A DNA stretch of 64,000 nucleotides from Mycolicibacterium porcinum (GCA_001942045.1 MSTD01000029.1:1-64000), one strand, 5' to 3'. Positions 50,937 through 60,987 are shown, counted from the first letter of the stretch. The notes: a model not told the origin generated them from the letters alone. Numbers and translations: made by a program.

Positions 50937-53795
50937 ATGATGCGCTTGAGCAGCTATCTGCGCAGATTCCGCTGGGCGGTTTTCGCGACTTGGTTGTTGC
51001 TTCTGGTGCCCTCCATCTACCTCGCGATCAACCAGTCGTCGAATCTGACCGGCGGCGGGTTCGACGTCGAGGGTTCGCAATCGCTCCACGTACAACGCCA
51101 ACTTGAGGAGCACTTCCCCGATCAGGGCGCGTCCCCGCTTGCCCTGATCGCGGCGCCCCGCGCCGACGCCTCCTTCCAGGACATGAACGCCGCGGTGGTG
51201 TGGCTGGAGAAGATCGCGGGCGAGGTGCCCAGCGTCAAGATCGTGCCGAATCCGCAACAGCCGGCCCCGCAGCCCGATCGGCCCTACGTCATCACGCTGC
51301 AACTGGACTTCAACAACACCGGCGCGGTGGACGTGGCCAAGCAGCTGCGCCAGAAGGTCGGTGTGCACGGCGAAGAGCCGGGCGAGAGCGAGAACGGCAA
51401 GGTCAAGTTCTACGTCATCGGGCAGGGCGCTCTCGGTGCCGCGGCCACCCAGGCCACCAAGCACGACATCGCCGCGGCCGAGAAGTGGAACCTGCCGATC
51501 GTGTTGATCGTGCTGCTGGCGGTGTTCGGTTCGCTGGCCGCCGCGGCGCTGCCGCTGGTGCTCGGCATCTGCACGGTCGTGGTGACCATGGGCCTCGTCT
51601 ACCTGCTGTCGATGTACACGCAGATGAGTGTGTTCGTGACGTCGACGGTGTCGATGTTCGGCATCGCCCTGGCCATCGACTACTCGCTGTTCATCCTGAT
51701 GCGGTACCGCGAGGAGCTGCGCGCCGGCCGTGATCCGGCCGATGCGGTGGACGCGGCGATGGCCACTTCCGGCCTGGCGGTGGCCCTGTCCGGGCTCACC
51801 GTCATCGCCTCGGTCACCGGCATCTACATCATCAACACGCCGGTGCTGGTGTCGATGGCCACCGGCGCGATCCTGGCCGTCGCGGTCGCGGTGCTGACCT
51901 CCACCACGCTGACCCCGGCCGTGCTGGCGACGTTCGGCAAGGCGGCGGCGAAGCGCTCGTCGTACCTGCACTGGTCCCGGCGCGCCGAGGCGACCCAGTC
52001 GCGGTTCTGGACCCGCTGGACGGGCGCGGTGATGCGCAGGCCGTGGGCCTCGGCCAGCGCCGCGGCGATCCTGTTGTTGGTCCTTGCCGCACCGGCGTTC
52101 GGAATGGTGCTGGGCAACAGCATGCAGCGCCAGTTCGAGCCGACGCACGAGATCCGCGGCGGGGTGAACGCCGCGGCCGACGCGTTGGGCCCCGGGGCAC
52201 TGGGCCCGGTCCGGGTGCTGGTGACATTCCCCGAGAGCAACGCCGACAGTCCCAAGTCCACCGCCGCCCTCGACGCGGTGCGCCAGGAGATGACCCGGGC
52301 GCCGAACGTGCAAACCGTGCAGCCGCCGGTGTTCGCCGACAACAACACCAGCGCGCTGCTGTCGGCTGTGCTGTCGGTGGACCCGGAGGATCTGGCCGCC
52401 CGCGAGTCGATCGACTGGATGCGGGACAAGCTGCCGCAGGCTGCCGGCTCGAACGCACGCGTCGACGTGGGCGGTCCGACCGCACTGATCAAGGATTTCG
52501 ACGACCGGGTTTCCAGTACCCAGCCGCTGGTGTTTCTGTTCGTCGCGTTGATCGCCTTCGTGATGCTGCTGGTGTCGATCCGGTCGGTGTTCCTGGCGCT
52601 CAAGGGCGTGCTGATGACCGTGCTGTCGGTGGCCGCGGCCTACGGCAGCCTGGTGGTGGTCTTCCAGTGGGGCTGGTTCGAGGGGCTGGGGTTCGAGAAG
52701 ATCAGCTCGCTCGACAGCACCGTCCCGCCGCTCGTCCTGGCGATGACGTTCGGCCTGTCGATGGACTACGAGATCTTTCTGCTCACCCGGATCCGGGAGC
52801 GGTTCCTCCAGACCAACAACACCCGCGACGCGGTCGCGTACGGCGTCAGCACGAGCGCGCGCACCATCACCAGCGCGGCACTGATCATGATCGCGGTGTT
52901 CATCGGGTTCGCTTTTGCCGGCATGCCGCTGGTGGCGCAGCTCGGGGTGGCGTGTGCGGTGGCGATCGCCGTCGACGCGACCGTGGTCCGGCTGATCCTG
53001 GTGCCGGCCCTGATGGCCATGTTCGACGAATGGAACTGGTGGCTGCCGCATTGGCTGGATCGGTTGCTGCCCGAGGTCGATTTCGAGAAGCCGCTGCCCA
53101 AGGTCGAGGTCACCGATCTGGTGATCATCCCCGACGACATCTCCGCCCTGGGGCCGAGCGGATCGGACCTGCGCATGATGGTGCGCACCGCGGCACGCAT
53201 GAAAACCCTTGCCCCGCAAACGATCATCGTCACGGATCCATTGGCGTTCAGCGGCTGCAGCAAACCGTCGTCCCGGCTCGCGGCGCGGCGGCCCGGCGGC
53301 CCGAAGCGGTGCCCCGGGGTGCATCCGGTGACCATGTGGCGGGGCAGGCTCTCGGTGGCGGTGGATGCTCTGGAGACCGAGGCCGACGGGCAGCTCACCC
53401 AGATGGAGCGGCTCGGCCCGGTGGAGACCACGAATGTGCAACTGCCGACCGGTGATCGGCTGCAGATCCCGACCGGCGCCGAAACGCTGCGGCTGAAAAG
53501 TTATCTGATCATGTGCCGCAACAGCACGAAAGACTTTGAGGAGTTTGCTGATCTCGTTGATTCGGTCGAAACCGAGACAGCAGCTCTGGTGTTGTCGGGC
53601 ATGGACCGGTATTACTGTGGGCAGAACCCGAAGAGCAGATGGGTCGCCACGCAACTGGTGCGGCGGCTGGCCGATCCGCAACCGTCCGACGAACACGACT
53701 TCGTGATGTCGGACCCGGATGCGGCTGCCGAATGGGAGAAGGTCAGGCAGCGCTGCCTGTCAGTTGCGGTAGCAATGCTGGAGGAGGCGAAGTGA
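50937..53795 (+). CDS. mmpL11: MmpL11 RND lipid transporter
   Basis: 952 residues, starting at one of two adjacent ATGs (50937 or 50940; MMRLSSYLRRFRW). Asp-Tyr pairs are in LAIDYSLFILMRYREE and GLSMDYEIFLLTRIRE. A long cytosolic C-terminal domain begins after about residue 710 and ends VAMLEEAK, the conserved tail. MmpL11 exports mycolic-acid wax esters and related lipids to the envelope and takes part in haem uptake. It lies beside two haemophore-like genes, and its stop overlaps the next gene as GTGA. A longer upstream frame to 50073 has no support. Confidence 0.95.
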   Translation: MMRLSSYLRRFRWAVFATWLLLLVPSIYLAINQSSNLTGGGFDVEGSQSLHVQRQLEEHFPDQGASPLALIAAPRADASFQDMNAAVVWLEKIAGEVPSVKIVPNPQQPAPQPDRPYVITLQLDFNNTGAVDVAKQLRQKVGVHGEEPGESENGKVKFYVIGQGALGAAATQATKHDIAAAEKWNLPIVLIVLLAVFGSLAAAALPLVLGICTVVVTMGLVYLLSMYTQMSVFVTSTVSMFGIALAIDYSLFILMRYREELRAGRDPADAVDAAMATSGLAVALSGLTVIASVTGIYIINTPVLVSMATGAILAVAVAVLTSTTLTPAVLATFGKAAAKRSSYLHWSRRAEATQSRFWTRWTGAVMRRPWASASAAAILLLVLAAPAFGMVLGNSMQRQFEPTHEIRGGVNAAADALGPGALGPVRVLVTFPESNADSPKSTAALDAVRQEMTRAPNVQTVQPPVFADNNTSALLSAVLSVDPEDLAARESIDWMRDKLPQAAGSNARVDVGGPTALIKDFDDRVSSTQPLVFLFVALIAFVMLLVSIRSVFLALKGVLMTVLSVAAAYGSLVVVFQWGWFEGLGFEKISSLDSTVPPLVLAMTFGLSMDYEIFLLTRIRERFLQTNNTRDAVAYGVSTSARTITSAALIMIAVFIGFAFAGMPLVAQLGVACAVAIAVDATVVRLILVPALMAMFDEWNWWLPHWLDRLLPEVDFEKPLPKVEVTDLVIIPDDISALGPSGSDLRMMVRTAARMKTLAPQTIIVTDPLAFSGCSKPSSRLAARRPGGPKRCPGVHPVTMWRGRLSVAVDALETEADGQLTQMERLGPVETTNVQLPTGDRLQIPTGAETLRLKSYLIMCRNSTKDFEEFADLVDSVETETAALVLSGMDRYYCGQNPKSRWVATQLVRRLADPQPSDEHDFVMSDPDAAAEWEKVRQRCLSVAVAMLEEAK

Positions 53796-54676
53796 CGTTG
53801 GCGCCCGACGTCCGGGAGTCGAGGGACGCGCGCACTGCGCGTCGCGAAGAGATTCAGCCGGTGCAATCGTCTACCCGCCGTCCTGCCGGACAACGCGTCC
53901 AGGGCGCCCAGCCGCAACGCACCGCCACACAACGGACCCCAGCCCAGCGGGCGGGCCAACGCCCCGCCCCGGCCCAACGGACCCCGGGCACGCCGCGCGC
54001 GACGACGCCACGCACATCCGCACAAAGCAATTCGGCGCAACGTAGTTCGGCACAACGCCCCCAGAAAGCGCCCGCCCAGGTACAACGGACTCAGGAGCAA
54101 CGCGCTCCCGGACAGGAAACCAAGGCAGCACGCACACAGGGGCAGGGCACGCAGACACCACGCACACCGGTACAGCGTTCGCAGCCGGCACAGCCGCGAC
54201 AACCACGTCAGGCCAAGGCCGCGCCGCAGCGCCAACCCGCATTCGACGACCGGCCGGTCGAGTACTGGCCGACCGCCGCGATCCGCGCGGCCTTGGAGAC
54301 CGACGACATGGCGGTCTGGCAGCGGATCGTCGCCGCCATCAAGCGGGATCCGTACGGCCGCACCGCCCGCCAGGTCGAGGAAGTGCTGCAGACCGCCCGC
54401 CCCTACGGGGTGTCCAAGGCGCTGTCGGAGGTGCTGGTGCGCACCCGTGAGCACCTCGAGGCCACAGAGCGTGCCGAGGTCGCCCGCCAGATCCAGGCCA
54501 TGCTGCGCCGTTCCGAATTGCAGGCGCCCGAGTTCGCTTCGCGGGTCGGGGTGTCCAACGAGTCCTTCGCCGACTATCTGGAAGGCACCGTCAGCCCGCC
54601 GGCCTCGCTGCTGCTGCGCATGCAGCGGCTCTCGGACCGGTTCGCGAAACTGTCCGCGCAGCGCTCCGCGAAGTAG
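53792..54676 (+). CDS. Protein with Gln/Arg/Pro-rich N-terminus and HTH-like C-terminal domain
   Basis: 294 residues from GTG 53792, which overlaps the mmpL11 stop and follows GGAGGAGG. Residues about 20-150 are low complexity, full of short repeats of the type QRT and QRS/P, and probably disordered. The C-terminal half is folded: EYWPTAAIRAALETDDMAVWQRIVAAIKRD in part, then an XRE-like segment FASRVGVSNESFADYLEG with SPPASLLLRMQRLS, as in a helix-turn-helix. It may be a regulator linked to mmpL11. The family is conserved in mycobacteria but the role is unknown. Confidence 0.82.
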   Translation: MTLAPDVRESRDARTARREEIQPVQSSTRRPAGQRVQGAQPQRTATQRTPAQRAGQRPAPAQRTPGTPRATTPRTSAQSNSAQRSSAQRPQKAPAQVQRTQEQRAPGQETKAARTQGQGTQTPRTPVQRSQPAQPRQPRQAKAAPQRQPAFDDRPVEYWPTAAIRAALETDDMAVWQRIVAAIKRDPYGRTARQVEEVLQTARPYGVSKALSEVLVRTREHLEATERAEVARQIQAMLRRSELQAPEFASRVGVSNESFADYLEGTVSPPASLLLRMQRLSDRFAKLSAQRSAK

Positions 54677-54688
54677 TCGCCGCCGCAC

Positions 54689-55099
54689 ATGACGTCTCAG
54701 TCGGCCGCGACGGTGCAGCGCGTCCTGCGGGCGACCCGCTCGGTGGCCATCGTCGGCGCCTCGGCCAACCCGGCCCGAGCCAGCCACGAGGTCTGGACGT
54801 ACCTGAAAGCGGCCACCGACTACACGCTCTACCTGGTGAACCCGACGATCACCGAAGTGGACGGCACTCCTGTCTATCCCAGCCTGGCCGCGCTGCCGGA
54901 AGTACCCGACCTCGTCGACGTGTTCCGTCGCCGCGAAGAGCTGCCCAACGTGTGCGCCGACGCGATCGCGGTCGGGGCCAAGACCTTGTGGCTGCAATTA
55001 GGGCTGCGCGACGACCAGGTGGCCCGCGACGGCGCCGCGGCCGGCCTCACGGTCATCCAGGACCTCTGCCTCAAGGTCGAGTACGCCCGGTTCGGCTAA
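54689..55099 (+). CDS. CoA-binding domain protein (YccU-like)
   Basis: 136 residues with a Rossmann-type CoA_binding_2 fold: VAIVGASANPARASHEVWTYL at the start, YLVNPTITEVDGTPVYPSL in the middle, and a GAKTLWLQLGL segment near the end. It resembles single-domain YccU/YneT proteins that bind CoA or nucleotides. It follows the previous gene after 12 bases and shares its direction, so it may be cotranscribed with mmpL11. It is convergent with the Mce-associated-type gene pair. Confidence 0.88.
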   Translation: MTSQSAATVQRVLRATRSVAIVGASANPARASHEVWTYLKAATDYTLYLVNPTITEVDGTPVYPSLAALPEVPDLVDVFRRREELPNVCADAIAVGAKTLWLQLGLRDDQVARDGAAAGLTVIQDLCLKVEYARFG

Positions 55100-55110
55100 G
55101 GCCCCGTCGC

Positions 55111-55800
55111 CTAACGCGAGTGCAACGGGGTGACGTTGTCGACGAGCCAGCGCCCGTCGGCCTTGCTCAGCGCCACCCGCAGCGCCATCACCGCGTTGTC
55201 GGTGGGTTTGCCCGGCGCACTCTGGGTTCCGCGCAGGACGACGGCGACGCTGGCCACCTGCGGACCAAGCGCCTCCACTCCGGCCGAGATGGTGGCGGCG
55301 GTGGCCGATACGTTCTTGCTGGCCAATTCCTTTGCCACATTGGCGAATTCGTTCTTGAACTGCTCGGCCTGCTGCGGCGACATCATCGCCGTGGCGCGGT
55401 CGATCGAGGAGGTCGGGCTCTGCGGGCTGAAGGTAGCGGTGGCCTCCGAGACGCTGCTGGCGATGCGCACCACCTCGTCACGGTCGTTGTTGAAGGTGCG
55501 GTCGGGCCCGGTCCAGCGCAGGTAACCCACCGTCACCGCGGCGACGAGGGCCGCGGCCGCCACCCCGGCGACGGCCAGCCGCAGCCCGGGAGCGTCGTCG
55601 TCGGTGCCCAGCGTCACGCCGTCCCGGCGCGCCAGCACGACGTTGACGATGACGCCCTGCACGATCAGCAGGCACAGCACCGAGCACAGCGAGACCCACC
55701 ACAGCGGCCAGGCCAGTGCCAGGCCGATGTAGAGCAGCGCCACGATCGCGGCCAGCGGCGCCGCCACGTCAAAAGCCAGGACCCGCAACCGGTTTCTCAT
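55111..55800 (-). CDS. Mce-associated-type membrane protein (Rv0200-like)
   Basis: 229 residues. Three membrane segments lie in the first 100 residues. An extracytoplasmic domain follows with the Mce-associated pattern (RDEVVRIASSVSEATATFSPQSP, AMMSPQQAEQFKNEFANVAKELA, and a closing WLVDNVTPL). The start overlaps the upstream stop as ATGA, giving a coupled pair like Rv0199-Rv0200 of M. tuberculosis. These proteins may stabilise Mce lipid transporters, though no mce genes lie in this window. Confidence 0.82.
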   Translation of the reverse strand: MRNRLRVLAFDVAAPLAAIVALLYIGLALAWPLWWVSLCSVLCLLIVQGVIVNVVLARRDGVTLGTDDDAPGLRLAVAGVAAAALVAAVTVGYLRWTGPDRTFNNDRDEVVRIASSVSEATATFSPQSPTSSIDRATAMMSPQQAEQFKNEFANVAKELASKNVSATAATISAGVEALGPQVASVAVVLRGTQSAPGKPTDNAVMALRVALSKADGRWLVDNVTPLHSR

Positions 55801-56414
55801 CGGATCGGCTCCAACCGCGAGACCATCAGGGTGCCGTCGACGTCGGACACGTCCAGCCGCAGGGTCCAGCGCACGGTCTGAGGCTTGTCGGTGCCGGCAT
55901 TCTCACTGACGGAGGTGGCCACCACCAGCACCGTGTCGGTACGGGACACCATCCCGGCCAACTCCGGCTTGGGCGCGGGCACCGGCCGTCCGTCCGGGCC
56001 TGGCGGCGGGTGGTAGAGCGATTCGATGGCCACCGAGTCGATCTGCCCCGTGGTGCGGGCCTGCAGTCGCTGCACGAGGTCGCGGTAGGGCTGCACGGCG
56101 GCGTCGAAGTCGGCGTTGAGCTGCCCGACGGTCCCCTCGCGCAGCTTCTGCATACCGGCCTCGACGGAGTCCTTGTTGATGTTGATCAGGACGTTGGTCC
56201 AGTCGGCCGCGGTCCTCAGCACCCGGGTCTGGTACGCGCGCTCGTCGGTCTCGCTGCGGTGGCCGGACCACACCATGACGCCCAGGACCACCGCGACGAC
56301 CGCGATCAGGCCCGCGACCGCCGAGGCGAAGCCGAAGCCGGTGAGGACGCCATCGGAGTGACCGTCGGTGCTGTCCTTGCTGTCGGTGCTGTCCTTGCTC
56401 GGCGCCTCTGGCAT
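55797..56414 (-). CDS. Mce-associated-type membrane protein (Rv0199-like)
   Basis: 205 residues. An acidic Ser/Asp-rich head precedes one membrane helix (about 30-55), followed by an extracytoplasmic Mce-associated domain (RTAADWTNVLININKDSVEAGMQKL, in part; closing LRLDVSDVDGTLMVSRLEPIR). ATG 56414 is chosen because a TACCCT -10 box places the transcript start on it, giving a leaderless mRNA; an in-frame start at 56453 lies upstream of that promoter. It is divergent from zmp1 and coupled to the next gene by a 4-base overlap. Confidence 0.82.
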   Translation of the reverse strand: MPEAPSKDSTDSKDSTDGHSDGVLTGFGFASAVAGLIAVVAVVLGVMVWSGHRSETDERAYQTRVLRTAADWTNVLININKDSVEAGMQKLREGTVGQLNADFDAAVQPYRDLVQRLQARTTGQIDSVAIESLYHPPPGPDGRPVPAPKPELAGMVSRTDTVLVVATSVSENAGTDKPQTVRWTLRLDVSDVDGTLMVSRLEPIR

Positions 56415-56479
56415 GGCCGTGAGGGTACCGGCCGCGAAACCAGCCCGGCGCACCCGCGGCCTTCTGGAAGAATGTCGGG

Positions 56480-58465
56480 GTGACGGTAGAAGCGATCAAG
56501 TCGGGTATCGACCTGAGCCATGTCGACCCGCAGGCCCGCCCGCAAGACGACCTGTTCGGCCACGTCAACGGCCGGTGGTTGACCGATTATGAGATTCCCG
56601 CCGACCGCGCCACCGACGGCGCCTTCCGGCTCCTGCACGACCGCGCCGAGGAGCAGATCCGCGATCTGATCACCCAAGCGGCCGATTCCGGCGCCGCCGA
56701 CGGCACCGACGAGCAGCGCATCGGCGATCTGTACGCCAGTTTCATGGACGAGCAGACCATCGCCACGCGTGGCCTCGCGCCGCTGCTGGCCGAGCTGGCG
56801 CTGATCGACGGTGCTGCCGACAGCGATGCGCTGGCGGCCGTGCTGGGCGGGCTGGAGCGCACCGGGGTGTCTGGCGGGGCCGGGGTGTACGTGGACACCG
56901 ACTCCAAGGATTCGACGCGCTACCTGTTACACATGAGCCAGTCCGGGCTCGGCCTGCCCGACGAGTCCTACTACCGCGACGAGCAGCACGCCGAGATCCT
57001 GGCCGCCTACCCCGGCCATATCGCCCGGATGTTCACGTTGGTCTACGGCGACACGGCCGGTGATCCCGCCGATATCGCCGCCCGGATCGTGGCGCTGGAG
57101 TCCAAGCTGGCCGCCGCGCATTGGGACGTGGTCAAGCGCCGCGACGCCGACCTGACCTACAACCTGCGCACCTTCGCCGACCTGTCCGGCGATGCCCCCG
57201 GCTTCGACTGGACCGGCTGGCTCGGCGCCCTCGGCACCACCCCCGAGAAGGTCTCCGAGCTGGTGCTGCGTCAGCCCGACTACGTGACGGCGTTCGCCGC
57301 GCTGTGGGCCAGTGAGGACCTGGAGGACTGGAAGGCCTGGACCCGCTGGCGCCTCATCCACTCGCGTGCCGGGCTGCTGACCGAGGAGCTCGTGGCCGAG
57401 AACTTCGATTTCTACGGCCGTACCTTGAGCGGCACCGAGCAGAACCGCGACCGCTGGAAGCGTGGGGTGTCGTTGGTGGAGGGCCTGATGGGCGACGCCC
57501 TGGGCAAGCTCTACGTGGCGAAGTACTTCCCGCCCGAGGCCAAGGCCCGGATGGACGAGTTGGTGGCCAACCTGCGCGAGGCCTACCGGGTCAGCATCAA
57601 CGACCTGGACTGGATGACGCCGGAAACCAGGGCCAAGGCGCTGGTGAAGCTCGACAAGTTCACCCCCAAGATCGGTTATCCGGCCCGCTGGCGGGACTAT
57701 TCGGCGCTGGTGGTGGAGCGCGACGACCTGTACGGCAACTACCGCCGCGGCCATGTGGTCAACTCCGACCGCGAGCTGGCCAAGCTGGGCGGACCGGTGG
57801 ACCGCGACGAGTGGTTCATGACCCCGCAGACGGTGAACGCCTACTACAACCCGGGAATGAACGAAATCGTCTTCCCCGCAGCCATTCTGCAGCCGCCGTT
57901 CTTCGACGCCGAGGCCGACGACGCGGCCAACTACGGCGGTATCGGCGCGGTGATCGGCCACGAGATCGGTCACGGATTCGACGACCAGGGCGCCAAATAC
58001 GACGGCGACGGCAATCTGGTGGACTGGTGGACCGACGCCGACCGCGCTGAATTCGGGGTCCGCACAAAGGCTTTGATCGATCAGTACGAGAAGTTCAGCC
58101 CGCGCGGGCTGGACCCCTCACACCACGTGAACGGTGCGTTCACGGTCGGGGAGAACATCGGGGACCTCGGTGGGCTGTCCATCGCCCTGCTCGCCTATCA
58201 GCTGTCACTGAAGGGCGAGGAGGCTCCGGTGATCGACGGGCTGACCGGTATTCAGCGCGTCTACTTCGGCTGGGCGCAGGTGTGGCGGACCAAATCCCGT
58301 GAGGCCGAGGCCATCCGGCGCCTGGCGGTGGACCCCCACTCGCCGCCGGAGTTCCGCTGCAACGGCGTCATCCGCAACATCGACTCGTTCTACGAGGCGT
58401 TCGAGGTGTCCGACAGCGACGAGCTGTACCTGGAGCCGGCCGAACGCGTGCGCATCTGGAACTAG
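56480..58465 (+). CDS. zmp1: Zinc metallopeptidase Zmp1 (M13/neprilysin family)
   Basis: 661 residues. The M13 zinc site is HEIGH at H494-H498, the third ligand region is ENIGDLGG, and NAYYNPGMNEIVFPAAILQ precedes the site, all as in neprilysin. There is no signal peptide, as in M. tuberculosis Zmp1 (Rv0198c), which is nevertheless found outside the cell and dampens inflammasome activation by the host. GTG 56480 opens the frame at DLSHVDPQARPQDDLFGHVNGRW. A 19-bp hairpin terminates the transcript. Family and name are firm. Confidence 0.95.
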   Translation: MTVEAIKSGIDLSHVDPQARPQDDLFGHVNGRWLTDYEIPADRATDGAFRLLHDRAEEQIRDLITQAADSGAADGTDEQRIGDLYASFMDEQTIATRGLAPLLAELALIDGAADSDALAAVLGGLERTGVSGGAGVYVDTDSKDSTRYLLHMSQSGLGLPDESYYRDEQHAEILAAYPGHIARMFTLVYGDTAGDPADIAARIVALESKLAAAHWDVVKRRDADLTYNLRTFADLSGDAPGFDWTGWLGALGTTPEKVSELVLRQPDYVTAFAALWASEDLEDWKAWTRWRLIHSRAGLLTEELVAENFDFYGRTLSGTEQNRDRWKRGVSLVEGLMGDALGKLYVAKYFPPEAKARMDELVANLREAYRVSINDLDWMTPETRAKALVKLDKFTPKIGYPARWRDYSALVVERDDLYGNYRRGHVVNSDRELAKLGGPVDRDEWFMTPQTVNAYYNPGMNEIVFPAAILQPPFFDAEADDAANYGGIGAVIGHEIGHGFDDQGAKYDGDGNLVDWWTDADRAEFGVRTKALIDQYEKFSPRGLDPSHHVNGAFTVGENIGDLGGLSIALLAYQLSLKGEEAPVIDGLTGIQRVYFGWAQVWRTKSREAEAIRRLAVDPHSPPEFRCNGVIRNIDSFYEAFEVSDSDELYLEPAERVRIWN

Positions 58466-58471
58466 CCTGGG

Positions 58472-58513
58472 ATACAACAAAACCCCTGCCGTCGGGCAGG
58501 GGTTTTGTTGTAT
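58472..58513. terminator. Bidirectional terminator between zmp1 and the L,D-transpeptidase gene
   Basis: Perfect 19-bp arms, one ending CCCCTGCC and the other beginning GGCAGGGG, flank a GTCG loop. The arms carry AAAA on one side and TTTT on the other, so U-rich ends arise in both directions. Confidence 0.92.
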
Positions 58514-58522
58514 GCGTCGGCG

Positions 58523-59533
58523 TTAGAACATCTGCCAGTCGGAGGCACCGTCCGGGGTGTTGTACCAGCCGCCGCCGGTGTTCTTGATGACGACCGGGTC
58601 GCCGCTGCCGAAGTTGTCGTAGAACCACTTGGCGTTCTCGGGGCTGAGGTTGATGCAGCCGTGGCTGGTGTTGCTCTTGCCCTGCTGAGCGACGGACCAC
58701 GGGGCGCTGTGCACGAACACGCCGCTGTTGTCGATGCGGACGGCGTCCTGCACCTTCAGCTTGTAGCCCTCCTTGGAGTCCACCGGCACACCGTAGGTGG
58801 AGGAATCCATGATGATGTCGGGGAACTTCTCCAGCACGTAGTAGGTGCCGTTCTTGGTCTCATGCTTGCCGTCGGGCTTACCCATCGACACCGGGAAGGT
58901 CTTCTCCAGCTTCCCGTTGCGCATGATCTCCATCTGGTGGGCCTTGTCGTCGACCGTGGCCACCAGGTAGTCGCCCACGCGGAAGCTCGACTTCGTGCCG
59001 GCCGCGTCGATGTTCACCACGGTGTTGGACGGCCAGAAGTCCTGCGGGCGCCAACGCAGCTGCGTGTCGGTGACCCAGTAGAACCGGCCCGCCACCGGTG
59101 GGTTCGAGGTGATGCGGATGGCGTCCTGGGCCATCTGCCGGTTGGCGATCGGCCGCTGGAAGTTGATGTAGATGGGCTTGGCTACACCCACCATCGACCC
59201 GTTGACCGGGTTGAACGACGGCGGCAGGAACGGGGCCTCACCGGTGAACGGCTCGGAGTTCTGTCCGGGCGCGTTGCCCTCGGTGAACGGGACCGTCGGG
59301 GAGCCGTAGTTGATGATCGGTGCGGGTGTCGCCGGGGCGGCGGCCGCCGGCGCCGCCGGGTCGGCGGGCAGCGGGGGGATGTACGCGCCCGGCGGAGGAC
59401 CGGGGACTGCGGGGTCGACGGGTGCCGGCGGCACCTCGGGATCCGCGTACGCGGATGGGCTGAGCACCATTCCACCGACCACTCCCGCGGCCACGAACAT
59501 GGTGATCAGTCGACGTTTTGCCGATTTCGGCAT
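58523..59533 (-). CDS. L,D-transpeptidase (Rv0192-like)
   Basis: 336 residues. A signal peptide ends near SAYADPE, then comes a Pro/Ala-rich linker. An Ig-like domain (about residues 100-190) precedes the YkuD catalytic domain, with the active-site Cys C293 in [15 protein letters not shown]. It makes 3-3 cross-links in peptidoglycan, the main type in mycobacteria, outside the membrane, and is inhibited by carbapenems as a family. GGAGG precedes the ATG. Its position after zmp1 matches Rv0192, one of the M. tuberculosis set. Confidence 0.93.
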   Translation of the reverse strand: MPKSAKRRLITMFVAAGVVGGMVLSPSAYADPEVPPAPVDPAVPGPPPGAYIPPLPADPAAPAAAAPATPAPIINYGSPTVPFTEGNAPGQNSEPFTGEAPFLPPSFNPVNGSMVGVAKPIYINFQRPIANRQMAQDAIRITSNPPVAGRFYWVTDTQLRWRPQDFWPSNTVVNIDAAGTKSSFRVGDYLVATVDDKAHQMEIMRNGKLEKTFPVSMGKPDGKHETKNGTYYVLEKFPDIIMDSSTYGVPVDSKEGYKLKVQDAVRIDNSGVFVHSAPWSVAQQGKSNTSHGCINLSPENAKWFYDNFGSGDPVVIKNTGGGWYNTPDGASDWQMF

Positions 59534-59675
59534 GAGTAACCTCCAGACAGCACAACTCGCTCCAGTGTCTCACAGCGCGGTGACCAGCTACTGCCGCGAG
59601 AAGCCGTCATCCCCCGACAACCACCGTTTCCACGGCGCTGAACTGCGATGTTTATCGACTGTGAGCGTGCTCGCG

Positions 59676-60947
59676 TTACTTCTCTGTGGTAGCGCAGGAA
59701 ACTGTGAACACGCCGCGAGTCAACGCAACGCCACTCAACGCCACGATGATCAGCACCGCAGCCGCGCTGACGGTCGGCGCAGCGCCGCCGTGGTCGTAGA
59801 TCGCGCCGCCGATCAGCGCACCGCCCATGATGCCGACCTGGAAGGCCGCGACGTACCGGCCTGACGCGCCGTCAGGGTCGTCCGGCGAGGTGCGCATCGC
59901 CGAGGCCTGCAACATCGGCGGCAAAGCCGTCGATGCCGCACCCCAGACCACCACCGCCACCGCCCCGAGCACCACCACCGCCACCCCGGACCACGATTCG
60001 ACGGCCAGCACCGACAACGTCAGCAGGGCAGCGGCCAGCGCGGCCAGACAGCCCAGCACCGAGGCCTTGGGCCACAGGTCCAGCGGCCGGGCCATGGCGG
60101 CCATCCCGGCCAGACCGGCGACCCCGAACCCGGCCAGCAGCCACGCCAGGTGCGGCCCGTGAATCCCGACCACGTCCCGAATGATCACCACGATGAAGGT
60201 GAACGCGATGAAATGCCCGGTGACGCCGATCAGGGTCAGGACCGACAGGGTGAGCAACCGGCGGTTACGCCGGTGGCCGTGCCTCGCCGCCGCAGCCTGA
60301 GTCACGCCCGAGATGGGCGCGAGCGGTGGCAGCAGGATCCACGCGGCCAGGGCCACCACGGCCGCGGCCACCGCGATGACCGCAACGGCCTGCCGCCAGC
60401 CCCACATCGCGCTGAGCGCCGCGGCGAGCGGGTTGCCCACCACCAGGGCCAGCCCGGTGCCCACATAGACCGCGGCGGTGGCGCGGCCGGCGTGGCTGGC
60501 CGGGACCAGCCTGGCCCCGATCGGTGCGATCACCGACCACATCAGCCCGTGCGCCAGCGCGCACAGCACCCGGCCGCCGGCCAGCACCGCGAAGTTCGGC
60601 GCGAGCGCGGAGATCACCTGGGAGACGGTCAGGCACACCAGGGTGGCGACCAGCGTCCGGCGTCGCGGCCAGCGGGCCGTCAGCCGCACAAGCGCGACCG
60701 TGGTCAGTGCGGCGACCAGGGCATAGCTGGCCATCAGGGTGGCGACCAGGCCCTCACTGACCTCGAGGTCGGTGGCGATCGCCGGCAGCGCACCGACCGG
60801 AAGCATCTCGGCGGTGACGTAGACGAACGCCGCCGCCGCGAGGACGGCGAGTTGCGTGGCAACGCGTGGTGTCCACGGGCTGGTGTGGGCGGGGAGCGAT
60901 TCGCCGGTGACGCTGAAGGTCATGCTGGGATGCCACGGTAGTGCCAT
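59676..60947 (-). CDS. MFS exporter, chloramphenicol-efflux (Rv0191) type
   Basis: 423 residues with twelve predicted membrane segments. The motif-C-like segment is VYVTAEMLPVGALPAIATDLEVSEG (in part) and the antiporter segment is GWRQAVAVIAV. Members of this group (Cml/AraJ type) export chloramphenicol or sugars. An internal ATG at 60923 is an alternative start. It is divergent from the PPOX gene across 40 bases. Homologue Rv0191 lies at the same place in M. tuberculosis. The drug range cannot be told from sequence. Confidence 0.88.
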   Translation of the reverse strand: MALPWHPSMTFSVTGESLPAHTSPWTPRVATQLAVLAAAAFVYVTAEMLPVGALPAIATDLEVSEGLVATLMASYALVAALTTVALVRLTARWPRRRTLVATLVCLTVSQVISALAPNFAVLAGGRVLCALAHGLMWSVIAPIGARLVPASHAGRATAAVYVGTGLALVVGNPLAAALSAMWGWRQAVAVIAVAAAVVALAAWILLPPLAPISGVTQAAAARHGHRRNRRLLTLSVLTLIGVTGHFIAFTFIVVIIRDVVGIHGPHLAWLLAGFGVAGLAGMAAMARPLDLWPKASVLGCLAALAAALLTLSVLAVESWSGVAVVVLGAVAVVVWGAASTALPPMLQASAMRTSPDDPDGASGRYVAAFQVGIMGGALIGGAIYDHGGAAPTVSAAAVLIIVALSGVALTRGVFTVSCATTEK

Positions 60948-60987
60948 AACGTTGCCGTGCGTGGTTGCCGAACCGAGAGGAGGCGCA

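Noticed and set aside
50844..53696. 950-codon open frame antisense to mmpL11
   Set aside because: Translation is dominated by Arg, His, Gln and Asp, the usual product of reading a high-GC gene backward. mmpL11 is unmistakable on the other strand.
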